Source: Heliopora coerulea
Lineage: Eukaryota > Cnidaria > Anthozoa > Scleralcyonacea > Helioporidae
Assembly: GCA_030142905.1 (NCBI GenBank)
Contig: JASJOG010000147.1
Span: 535,001 to 599,000, forward strand
Length of the DNA stretch: 64,000 nucleotides
Direction: 5' to 3'
The notes beneath the pieces were generated by a model. That model was not told where the DNA came from. It worked only from the letters and a program-made list of their open reading frames with translations, and searched no databases. The translations under genes and the position numbers were made by a program. Of this stretch, positions 11,801 through 23,800 are shown one piece after another (positions within the stretch are counted from its first letter, which is position 1; the number at the start of each line of letters is the position of its first letter).

Positions 11801-14800
11801 TAGAAATTTGGAATATATAATGACATCACTGGGAAGCTCGATTTCCATAAACTACACAACAAGGAAAATTCATAGTTAAATGTCTTCCGTAAGTTAACCC
11901 TTTCGAGACTGAAATTTTCCCCTTAACGAGCAGAATCTTCTGGCGTAATAGCCCCAGTAAAATAGTAGAGTTCGTAGTCAGTCGGGAAAGTGTTAAGGAA
12001 ATAGTCTAACCCTTTCGCGACCAGAGTACTCCTGTTGACAAGGAAAAAATAGTCTTGCGGTATCCAGAACTAAATAGAATGGCATAACCCAGAGTAAATT
12101 AGTAGAAAGTTTAAATGTTGGTAACTGCTGTGACTGATCTCAAAGAAATCGAACGTGTCGAGCGAAGGCCCTTCGTTTGAGAAAGAAACATCAGAAACGT
12201 CAGAATACGTTTCTTTGTCTGACGAAGATCCTTTGCTCGAACGCTAGAATTCTTTGAGATCAGTCATGACAGTTACCTACCCTTAAACTTTTTACACGAT
12301 TTAACACGATTATAAAATAGTAGAGCTCGTCGTCAGTCGAGATAACGGTAAGTCCCGCTAATACCAGACGTGTTCGAACCATACTAGAGCAAGAGGAAAT
12401 ATTCATTTTGTCGATCGCGTCGCCAGCTCATGGTCTCGACGTCCTTGTGTGTTCATTCAGGTCGAACAAATTTTTTTCCACAACCCTCGCGTCCGCTGGT
12501 GCTTGGTGTGAACAGGGCTTTATGGAGACTAAAATTTCGCATCGCAAAACTTACCAGATGGTTGGAATTGGCAGGCTGTTTTCACTTTGCTTGATTGAAA
12601 ATTTAGGTCTCCAGGAGCGGAACATTTGGCGTCCTCTTCAATCTCAGCGTCCACTCCATTTAGTTCACATCCAGTGGTCACTCGATTAACTTCATCTAAA
12701 GTCTCAACACCGAAGGCTTTATCCTCAACCTGCTGGTCAATTATCCCATCTCTGCTTCTCACTTCATTTTCGTCCTTGTTACTGGATATGTTGCTCAATT
12801 CATCGAAACTTTTAGTCTCTACACCATTCAACACACCGTCATCACCACTACAACCCGAGCTTTCATCAGCAAGATCATGGCCATTAGCGGCATCCTTATT
12901 GTTGTCCACCAGGCTGGAAGGGTCATCCGTGGCCATGGCGGAATCCTTAGACTCGACGGGTTCCTCCTCTACAGGTTTAATCAGTTCACAAGGAGGAACA
13001 ATGGCAACAGGCAAGGTCACTATGAGCATGCGTTTGCTCTTATCAAACTTTGCGCTTCCTTCTTCCTCTTTTACCGGGTAAGGTAGTGAGATCTACGCCA
13101 AGTCAAGGATTTTATGAGATAATACGGACTAACAGGCACTAATGCAAACATACAACCATTAAAAAATTTTTAGTCACCATCCACCGACCGAAAAATTTCC
13201 TTTCGCGACCTTTTTAACAAGAACGCGATAAATTCATTTTTAGGTGAAGTATAGTTAGGTAAAAACAAATCCTGACCATAATCCTAACTATAAAACAGTT
13301 TAAAAAAAAAGTAGAAAATTTGAAGGGAAAAATCAAAATCAAGCACCCGGTTGGATTCAATCACAAGGTTTCCGTGAGACGGGGCCAAAAGGTACTCTCA
13401 ACACTATGGAGACGTCTTAGTCAAGTGCACCCTAGTAACGAATTATACATGATTTGAGGTTTGATCTACGTTGAACAAGTTACGAATAAAAATTTTAACA
13501 ATGTTGTACGTCAAAAAAATCTTCCCAATCACTCACAATGTGCACCCAAATAGTATGAACATTGAGAAGGAGAGCGGGGGTTAACTTCACCCAGCTCGTC
13601 TTTTATACGATTACAAGGAAGCCTTTTGAACTATTCGAATTAAATTTGTCAATGATTCTAGCTATTTCTAATTCACAACGTTTATGCCTAAGCTTACATT
13701 GTGTTTCACTTAATCCATCGATGGGTTGATGGTCTAGAAATTAAGACTGCCAAACATCAACAACGGCTTAAAATAACTCGTGATATTTTCAGGTAATGTT
13801 CATGAGCCTCGGACACGGGATTGGACTAGCAGCTGTCTAATTCCTGTTAGACGGGTCAAACTGTTGACTTACCGATCCGTCGAAACGGTACGTATTTTGT
13901 TGGCAACAAAACGCATGTACCCTCCGTAACGTTTGAGATGAAATATTAGCAATGGTACAAAAAAGGATACATCTAAGTGGTACAGAGGGTCTTCACTGTC
14001 AAGAATGAGCTGTTTTTCAAAGATATCCAGGTCTATTCCGGTTGAAGACTCCTGCAAAAACAAAGTAAATGGTTTATTAATAGTATTATAATAGTAATTT
14101 ACAGATGTTTGATCCTCTAGGTCAGTGTATTTTTCTGTAGGTTTCAAACGTGCGGGTTTTACGACTAGACCAGGTTCTTGTTGCTGTTTTTCAAAGGAGA
14201 TAAAAAAGCTGAAAGCAGTAGGTAACGAACTTATCTGTCCTTACGCTGGGAGCGTGGGGGCTGCGAAGGCCGAAGGGAGCTCTTAGGTTTTCAGCAATTC
14301 AACGGGTTTCCAAACACATTTCAGCCCACCCTTCCTCAAGTACTTCTTAAAAAGACTATTGCTATTTTTATTGTAAATAATTGTTGGCAAGTTCATTACT
14401 TCATTTCTTCAACAAATGAGGCATTTTCGAAGCAATAACGTCGAATATGTATCTTTACCCTTAATTGTTTATGGTTGTCATTTGGCAACTTATTAATTTT
14501 TCTCTGGGACCCTTAGCGCCAAGTCGCGTGCCAGGAAGTACGCCCAATCACCCCATATGTGGCTTGTCCAATCAGTTATCGAGTGAGAAACTATTTTGGT
14601 GCATTACGTGTTGTAGTGAGCTGCGAAGTAAATAAATAAAAGGACGTTGGTTTGCTTTTTCTTGATTAAAATAGTGACTTTTCTTAGATACATACCAAGG
14701 AGGCAGGTAATTTGCCAAAGGGTTAACAATACTCAACAAAACGAGTGTATTTAAAGCCAAACAGATTTTTTTCAAATGCAATGGAATTTGAAGACGATGA

Positions 14801-17800
14801 GTGGACAACTTCGGTAAATATTACAGTAAATAGCCGGTAACATTTGCTTGAATAACCAGCTCTTAAGGTAGAGACACACTATCGCTGGAGCTTAGCGATA
14901 CATTTGTGCGGTTACCAAGGCTTGTCGCTGTGTCGCTGGGAACTCGTCGCTGAAATCGCGGAGTCACTGGCGAAAATTTTCAAAATATTGTCGTTCAAGG
15001 AGGTTCTGATAAATACACATTGTACCCCGTACTTTACATATCACGGAACTACTATAAGAATGAGAAAATGAAGTTGAATGCTAGGGAAAAGATGGGGTTA
15101 AAGCTTTTGCCCACCAGGCAAACTGTATCGCGTGAATCGATATTTCTTTTTGTAAACTGAATAAGTTTCTCATAGTTACAGTCGAGAGCTTATGACACTA
15201 AAGAAAAAGTCGCTTCGTGCGATAAAACTTGCCTAGTGGAAAACAGTTGTGTTGTTCAATTTATTCGCTTTATCGCTAGCGACGTTTACCGTGTGTCTAG
15301 TCACTTGGTCGCAGGTCGCCTTGTCGCTGAGCTCTAGCGACCCGGCGACGCGATAGTGTGTCTCTGCCTTTAACAAGAACCCTGCTAGACTGCATCTGCT
15401 TAACAATAAATCACAGCGTTAACTTCCTTTTCCAGAACACGTATATCCAGGGTATGAAAATAATAACACAGACGAACTTGTAGTTCCTAATAGAGGGTAT
15501 TCACTCAGTACCCATAGACTCGAATAACAAAGAGTATGGCGGCCATGTTGATGTACCTAACAAAAGAGGGTGATCAAAATTCTTTCGTTAAGGAACAGTA
15601 ACATGTGGCTATGGCGTCACGTGCATACGCGCAATTGGTCTTTGTCCCATTGTGGCCAAGAACGTGGACCCCCTTGGGCCACATGAGCGATGTTGCTAAA
15701 TGTGTTTATTAGCTGTTGAAAATTCTGAGAGCGACTGGTAGACTTCGATACTGGTTTATTCCCACGAGGTCAAAGTTTCGTCGAAGCTGCTATCTCCAAA
15801 TCTTCAGAAGCAAGGAGTGTAAATCTGAAATCTCGGTCGCTTGTCTTTGGATGGCACTTCTGAGAAAACATCTCGAGGAGACGGTGTCTTTAAAGTTTGT
15901 GCAGACACAACAATAATTACTTGTCAACCAAGTGTGAGATCTGTGTCGAAAAAACCGAGTCGCGAAATATTAATGGAGAATGACCTCGAAACATGCGAAG
16001 CCAAACTTACACATAGAGGAAGTTCTATGTTTATGACGAGTTCTTGAGGTCGTGTACTGGCTCGGGAGTCTCTGAAATTTTAAAACAAAAAAACATTCAG
16101 CTTTAAAAATAAAACAGTGACTAAAACTCTATCAGACATAAATGTTTTAGGATACATTTTTAGCCAATCATAATTTATCTCAAGTTTGGTATATCCTTAC
16201 GTCGGGTCAAAGGGTTTCAGTGCTTAATGTACTTTCGACTAAGGGTCGAACCTGGTGAATTATACTTCCATAGAGCAAGAAACAAGGTCCGAAAAACAAC
16301 ATCTTAAAGTCTTAAGATCTAAGTAAAAACAAGACGAACGTAAACGGTACATTAAACATTGAACATCATCTTGTTTTTACTTAAATCTTAAGTCTTCAAG
16401 ATGTTGTAAAGGATAAAATACAGACCGAAAAATGTCATCTTGTGACTAGAATATCAAGTCACAAGATGACATTTTTCGGTCTGTGTTTTATCCTTTACTT
16501 TTTCAAATTGTCCTCTGGTTGTGGTTTTCAAAATGTTGTTTTTCGGAGTTTGTTTCTTGCTCTATTGCCATAAATTGTCGGCTGGCAATGGCTTCTTATA
16601 CTTCCATGACCTAATACCAAAATTGTACAAAATCAGTATTTGTATAAGCTCAGAATGTAGAAATTGTTAGAAACCTGGACGAGTTCAACTATTTATGACT
16701 GCACCGACATTCCATCAACCACGATAGGGTAATGACTACTCCAAGGCATATTTCGTAGAACTTTCTGGTTTCAAAACGGACCGGTAATTGCTAAATATGC
16801 TTTTTTATGTAACACTATTTTTCTCTGAAATGTATTCAACGAAGCACTGCTCCAGCTAAGCTGTCGTGGGGCAGCGTGGGATCGCATTCAGTGTGAATGA
16901 CATTATGTATGCCTCACATGCTTCAATATCAACGATGGTATCAGAAGTGCAGTCAGAGTTTCAAGTTAAAATCTGTACATCAGGCTACATTTCTAAATGG
17001 TCTTACGTGAGTTATCATATCGTATCGCACTTTAGCTAAAAGCTGGTGTAAATGAAAAAGTATTGCCATAATTAAGAAGTATATGTAATATTTAAAAACC
17101 GAACTGGAGTGCGTTATCGAGCGGTTTTAGCGGCGAACGGGAATTCAATACTCGTTGTTCGCCCGGTCTTAAGAAAGCTGATGACAGACGAAAGTCTCAA
17201 ATAGAAAGTGACGAATGATAAAAACATTCAAACACGTTTATAGTCATACAGTCAATTCTCTCGATGCGGACACCTCTCTAAGGCGGACACAACTTGCTGG
17301 TCCTGGCCGTACGCAACATATTTCCCTGTACATTAACTCTCTATAACGCGGACACCTCTCTAAAGCGGACAGCGGACATTTTTTGGAAGAATTTTGGTCC
17401 ACTATATCTATGAAGTCGGACACTTGAAATGCAAATTTGCGTGCATCTCACTCGTCACGCTCATCACGCTACAAGTGTTTGACAAGAATTTGTAATCTTT
17501 TATTAATTTGTTATTGAAAATCAATGCAAAAGTTTATTTGCGCAACCGTTTAGACGTTTTATGAAATTCACCTGTCTTCCTTTTCCCTGTTCTCGTTCTT
17601 GGTTTTACAGGACTACATTCGTTATTTTATCTTCTTCTTTAGTAATGCATTCCTCCAGCCAATTTATAGCCGAGTTCATGCCTTTAAAGCGTACTTAATG
17701 TCATTTAAGGGGACTGTGAACGTTTAATTTTGCTTGCAATAAAGATTGCGTTCCAGGCAGGACATCACAAATGTCAGATGTCACGTCACATGAGCTCTCT

Positions 17801-20800
17801 ATTAGGCGGACACCTTTCTCAGGCGGACACTTACAGCTGTTCCCGAGGATGTCCGCTTTAGAGAGAGTTGACTGTATTGACAAGAAATGATAATTTTTTT
17901 GATTATGTCGGTATAAACTTTATCAATACTACATAATGCCACTCTACAAATACGGTGCAGAGCGCCTCAAATTGGGAATCCGAGGGCATTTCCAAGCTAA
18001 TGTCCGCAGTCAGAGGTCCGTTAGATCAGTTTGAGCTCAAATCATTCATTTCCAAACTTTGAGTTCAACCACTGGATGGAAAATTTGTCTCAGGTAAGGT
18101 GACATTCTCATGGAACTTCCAAGTCATAGCCACCTCCTCTGTCAATACGTTTATCCTTAACAACTGCTTCGCCATTATTTTGTGGCTCTCTGTTATGTTC
18201 AACAGTTGTCTCAAACCTCAACGCGTTTTTGTTTAGAAATACAGTGACATTGTATCATGCCTTACGCTAGTTTGTGGCAAACCCTTATTACGCGGTTACC
18301 CCTGTTGCTATGTTTAGCTTTGCCACTGGTAGTTTTGTGTCTTTCCTACGTTATAAATCCATTTAGACCCCGTTCACACGATACCGGTAGAGGTACAGTT
18401 TCATTACGGTTTCAAATCGTTACGGTTAGCATTACGGTTAGCATTAGGGTTTCATGCTTTTTCATACTGGTACCGTGTGAACGCAAGGCCTATCCGTAAT
18501 AATTTCGTTACGGTTCCATTTCGTACCGGCATCGTGTGAACGGGGTCTTAACCTTCCTATAACGAGTATATTCAGAGATTTTTTCTTGCAGACCATAAGA
18601 TATATGATAGCCACACAGTACATGCTAAACAAACCTTTTTAAAAAATCTGAAAAAGTCACTTAATAAGTAAAATAGATGCGTCGAAACTTAGCCACTTTA
18701 ACTTTGCCTATCAAATATAAACAGAAACCAAACAATAAGTCACCTTGCGTTGGTGAAGTTCTGCAAATCCACAACTCCTCTGTGCACGACAGAATACTTC
18801 GGCGTGACATCATGGTTGACTGAAGATCCTTTTGTTACAGGGGGTGGACAATTATCGGCGGCAGAAAGATTTTCTTTCGAAGGGGGTTCATGAACAGTGG
18901 ATAGCTTTTCTTTGTATGGATAAGAGAGCTTTTTGTCTCCAATTTGAATGTCAGCACCAGGCTCTTTGGTTCCCTAAAATTGGTATTGGTATGTTTAGCC
19001 ACATGATGCGCTCGGTTTATATGGATAGAGAGCGATTTTCCCTGAAGAACGAAAAGCTTGATTTTCCAACATTGATGCTTTTCACTTCAGTCCGCTTCAA
19101 TTGTACAAAAGCGCCTTATCTCGTCGAGATAAGACGATTAGTGTTAGGGATAATATTAAAACTACAAAGGGTGTTCTCAGCCAGTCTGATCGAAATTTTT
19201 CCAAACCTCGCCCATGGTTCTAAAATAATGTTTTCGGGTCGGAAGTGATCATACAAGCAAAAGTTCATTGACTGGAGCACGGGTTCGGAAAATATTCCAA
19301 TGTTTACAATTTTGTATTCTGAGAGTTATCCGCTAAAAAGCCATTACAAGGAAAAGAATTTAGTCGAAACTCAATATCTCTGCCAAGCTGCCCCAGTGCT
19401 TCTAAAATGATGTTTTCCAGTCAAACATCATAAAACCAATCAAAGTTCATTGATTGGACACGTTGTCCTGAGAATTTTTCGAAGTCCAGAAAAACGCCTT
19501 ACGATGTGATGATATGACGCAGGCTTTGAAATAAGGTCGAAATATTATCACCATACTTTTGTCTTGTTTCTAAGCTCATATCTCGGGTTATTTACAAGAT
19601 GTGCATTTTTTTTCGGATTATGTTTTGTCTTCTGTTTTTCCAAATTGTCGGCTGGCAATGGATTTTCGTCAAGATGAGACAATTACTGAGAGATTTTATA
19701 TATTTTGGAAATGTAGGAGCTTGGAGAATATCTTGAATGATAAATGAACGTTGGTCAAGCTCAATCCTCAAAAAAAAACAAACGATTTCTGAGCCCCAGA
19801 CGGGGATTGAACCCGCGACTTTCTGACAACCGGTGGGACGCTCACCATCTGAGTGTTGGTAGCTCAATGGTTAGAGCGTCTCACCGGTCATCAGAAGGTT
19901 CCGGGTTCGATCTCTGTCTGGGGATCAGAAATCGTCTTTCTGAGGATAGAGCTTGACAAATGTTCATCTATCATTCAATAAGACGATTATTAAGGATAAT
20001 ATTAAAACTACTAGGGGTGCCCTGAGCTGGTCTGATCGAATCTTTGTCAATTCTCGCCAATGCTTCTAAAATAATGTTTTCGGCTCAGAAGTGATAATCA
20101 AAGCGAAAGTTCATTGGTTTAAATGCGTAAAACGTGTTCACTCAACTCTTAACCCCTGGAAAGCTGACTCCAACCAATCATAAGTCCGCTAAGAGAAGTC
20201 TTGGTTTTCAGGGATGTTGGAAGATCTCATTTTCGAGGGGGAAAGGGGCAGATTGCTGATAACTTAGATTTTACGTGTTCGTTAGCTACGTAACGCCTGG
20301 TACCCTATATATCGGACGTCTCTAGAACAAAAAAATCAAATGAATGGACAATGAAAAAACAAAGAGGGAACAAACGGCGAAAGGAAAAAAATTCAGGCGT
20401 TAAAGGTTTAAACAATACTGGCAGTAGGAAGAAGGTATATGAGGAGATGTCAGACAGTACACCGCAAATGAAATTTTCAGGAAAGGTGGAAGAAGACTTG
20501 GGCGAAGCCTACTACACAGTTGGAGCCTAGCGCCTACACAGTTGGCGGAGCCTACTCAGTGAACTCGATTTCCATATCTGGAATGTTAACTCCCAGTCAT
20601 TTGTACAGGCAAAAAGTGAAGCCAAGATGGCCGCCCATGGAGGGAAGTTTTGTACGTCAGTTTCAGTTTTCTACGAGGTCTTGTACGTCAGTTCCAGTCC
20701 TTTACACAACTTCAGTTATTAGTTTTTGTTTGGTTCGGCTTGAAAAACATTCCCAACCATGGGGAAAGTGTCCAATCGAGTATTAGAATCGAGTATTCAA

Positions 20801-23800
20801 AAGGATTTAAAAATGCCGTGTGGCCAAAGAAGTGTGCTAAGTTGTCTAAACATGGTAAACTAACGGTAAAAGGAGGACGCGCACTTGGTAGTTTCCTAAA
20901 ATAATTTATCGAGACTGTTTTATCAGGTTTCTCGTTAGTTTGGTAATGTATTTTCGTGAAAAGTATAACCTGCCACTCGGTTTGATTTTGTCGAAATATA
21001 TTTGAAGTTCTTACACTCACTTCTGTCTTTTGAAGAGATATTTTGTGTGTATTTTCAAACAAAAACCCCTCAGGAAAGTATATAAACTCGGGTGGGAGAC
21101 TAAAACTGACGTACAAAATTGCCCTCCACGTGTAGCCATATTGGCTTCACATTTCATTGGCCAGTTAGCATTCCAGATATGGAGATCGAGTTATCTGTAA
21201 CTATTACACCCCTTTTCCACTGACATTTGCGGCTTAAGCTCCTCTGACACTCTGACAAAACGCTGTTTCGCTAGTTGTACAATCATAAAATTCACGAACT
21301 TGACATTGTGATTTGGAAACATCTTTTCAAGGTACGTTTCCAGATCTGATTTAAAACTTTAGTTATACCAAGAGTTTTCTTGCTATCCATGAAGTCCTCT
21401 CGAAACATTTTTCGAATTTACGAAGTCTAAAACTCGTGGATCGATCTTTACTTTCCTGCTTGTAGGCTTATGGTTGGTAAAGTGGAAATTTTAGCAAGCC
21501 AAGGTGATAATTTTGTCAACCATGAAATGGGTTCATTCAAGCATTCAGCCATTTATGTCTTCTAAGCAGTCTTAGCTCGCCATCTGAGTCTTGGTAGCTC
21601 GATGGTTAGAGCGCCTTACCGGTCATCAAAAGGTTGCGGGTTCGATCCCCGCCCGGGGATCAGAACTCGTTTTTCTGAGGTTAAAGCTTGACGAACGTTC
21701 ATCTGTCATTCAAGATATCTCCAAGCTCCCAAATTTCAAACATATATCGCAATTTAAGTTCTTCAACTAAGAAATTAACTGCCTTATCATCATCACGCCT
21801 CTTGTATATACAGACCTAGGCATGCTAATGTATTCATTGTCTGAAAACAACTTTGAAATAAAGTCGAAATATTACAATCTCACGATAGTCCCATCTTGTT
21901 ATGAACTCAAATCTTGAGTTTCAAGATGTCGATATTATTCAGAGTATGCTTTGTTTTATGCTTTTTGAAGTTGTCGGCTGGTAGTGGTTTAAGAGTGAGA
22001 ATATTTGGCACATAGTCCGGTATCCTGATCCATCGAGATTTTCAATATTTATGAGCAACTTTGAGGTTCTAAACAAAATTCACCAGTGTCTTTTACGCCA
22101 GCATATCATGTGGTTACGGCGTGCAGTTACGGTGTACGATCACGGAGTACGGTCACGGGGTAAGACCATAGCATATAATTAAGGTGTACGGCAATGGCGT
22201 ACGATTACGGCGTACGGTGACGGCATACGATGATAGGGCACGATCACGAGGTAGATCACGAGAGTACAATCACGAGGCACGATCACGAGGTACAATCACG
22301 TGGTACGATCACGGCGTACAATTTTGGCCAATAGTCACAGCATACCTAATCAGTGAACACTGGCAAAACAGGGCCACGGCTCAGGGTTCAGGAACCCGCA
22401 ACCTTCTGATGACCGCATCCAGAGTGTTCGGTGGTCTAGCGTTTCCATAACCTGAGTACCATCGTAGACAGATCCATGCAACGTCGCAGTAAATACCCCC
22501 GTCTCTGACGTCTATATGTAACCAGGCTCTATTTTGTGTATTGTTACGTAATTTGTGGTCGGCACTTGAACGTAACCACTGAGACAAGGTAACCGTGTAA
22601 AGACTGGGGCTGGAAAATTAAGTATTTTATTTACTTGATATCCTCTCACTTAAGATTGACGACAGTCTTGAAATATCAATAGTCCTATGATTCAAAATTA
22701 TCCTGAATGTTATGGTTAGGATTAGGGTTAGGATTCGGGTTATGATTAAGATCCTAACCCTAACCCTAATCCTAATCCTAATCGTAATCCTAACAGTTGA
22801 CATGTTACTCCTAGTGTTATGATTATGTATATCACAGATATTTATAAACATATCTCCCAAGTAGTCGGGGACCAATTTCTTATTTATTTTGTACATAAGA
22901 ATTGAAAGTTGCTGATTTCTTCTTTGCTCAAGATTTAGAATATTTAGTCTTCTTAGAATGTCAGTTGATCTTATTGAATAACTCTCTCTAGTAATTATAC
23001 GAAATGCTCTATTTTGGAGTTTCTGTAGTTTATTTGACAATGTACTACCGAGACAACCCCATATTTGTGCACAATAATCGAAATACGGTTGGATTAACGA
23101 ATTGTATATGACTAGTAAGGTAGAGAAATCAACCGTATCTCGTAACTTTCGAAGAATACCAAGACCCGAAGTGACTTTACTTATAATGTAATCAATATGC
23201 GCATTCCAGCTCAAAGACTCATCTATACTCAGACTCAAGGATTTTGTCTTTTCTACCCTTTTAATATTGAAATTTCCTACATATATAGTTGGGTTAGATG
23301 TTAATTGGCTCAATCGTCTCTTAGAACCAATCAACATATACTCCGTTTTGCTTTTATTAAGAGTTAATTTGTTTGCGGACAACCAATTCGCAACATTATT
23401 TAAATCATCGCTCAATGTTTCAACAATTTCATTTATATCATGGCTTGCTGTTGCAATTTGAGTATCGTCAGCAAACAAATCCGGTTATGCCTTTTCTAAG
23501 CAATTTGGTAAATCATTGATGTATATAAGAAATAACAATGGTCCTAAGCCTGAACCTTGTGGTATACCTGTTTTCATTATTAACGGGCTAGATTGGTTAT
23601 CATTAATTCCATAATATCCAATTTTATCTAACAAAATATCATGATCAACAGTATCAAATGCTTTTTTGAGATCCAAAAATACGACCCCATTAATTTTGCC
23701 GATATCAATACTTTGACACCATTTATTAGTAATGTTTAATAACGCAGTAACTGTTGAATGAGAAGGTCGAAACCCATGTTGGGAATTTGTTAGTAAGTTA

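Noticed and set aside
18832..19248. 138-codon plus-strand ORF
   Set aside because: Its first part is the antisense of DNAAF2 exon 9 and the rest is a dispersed repeat that recurs at about 19390 and 19980.
19850..19935. tRNA gene on the plus strand
   Set aside because: Box A and box B are good, but the acceptor stem does not pair and the same unit occurs inverted and dispersed in the window.
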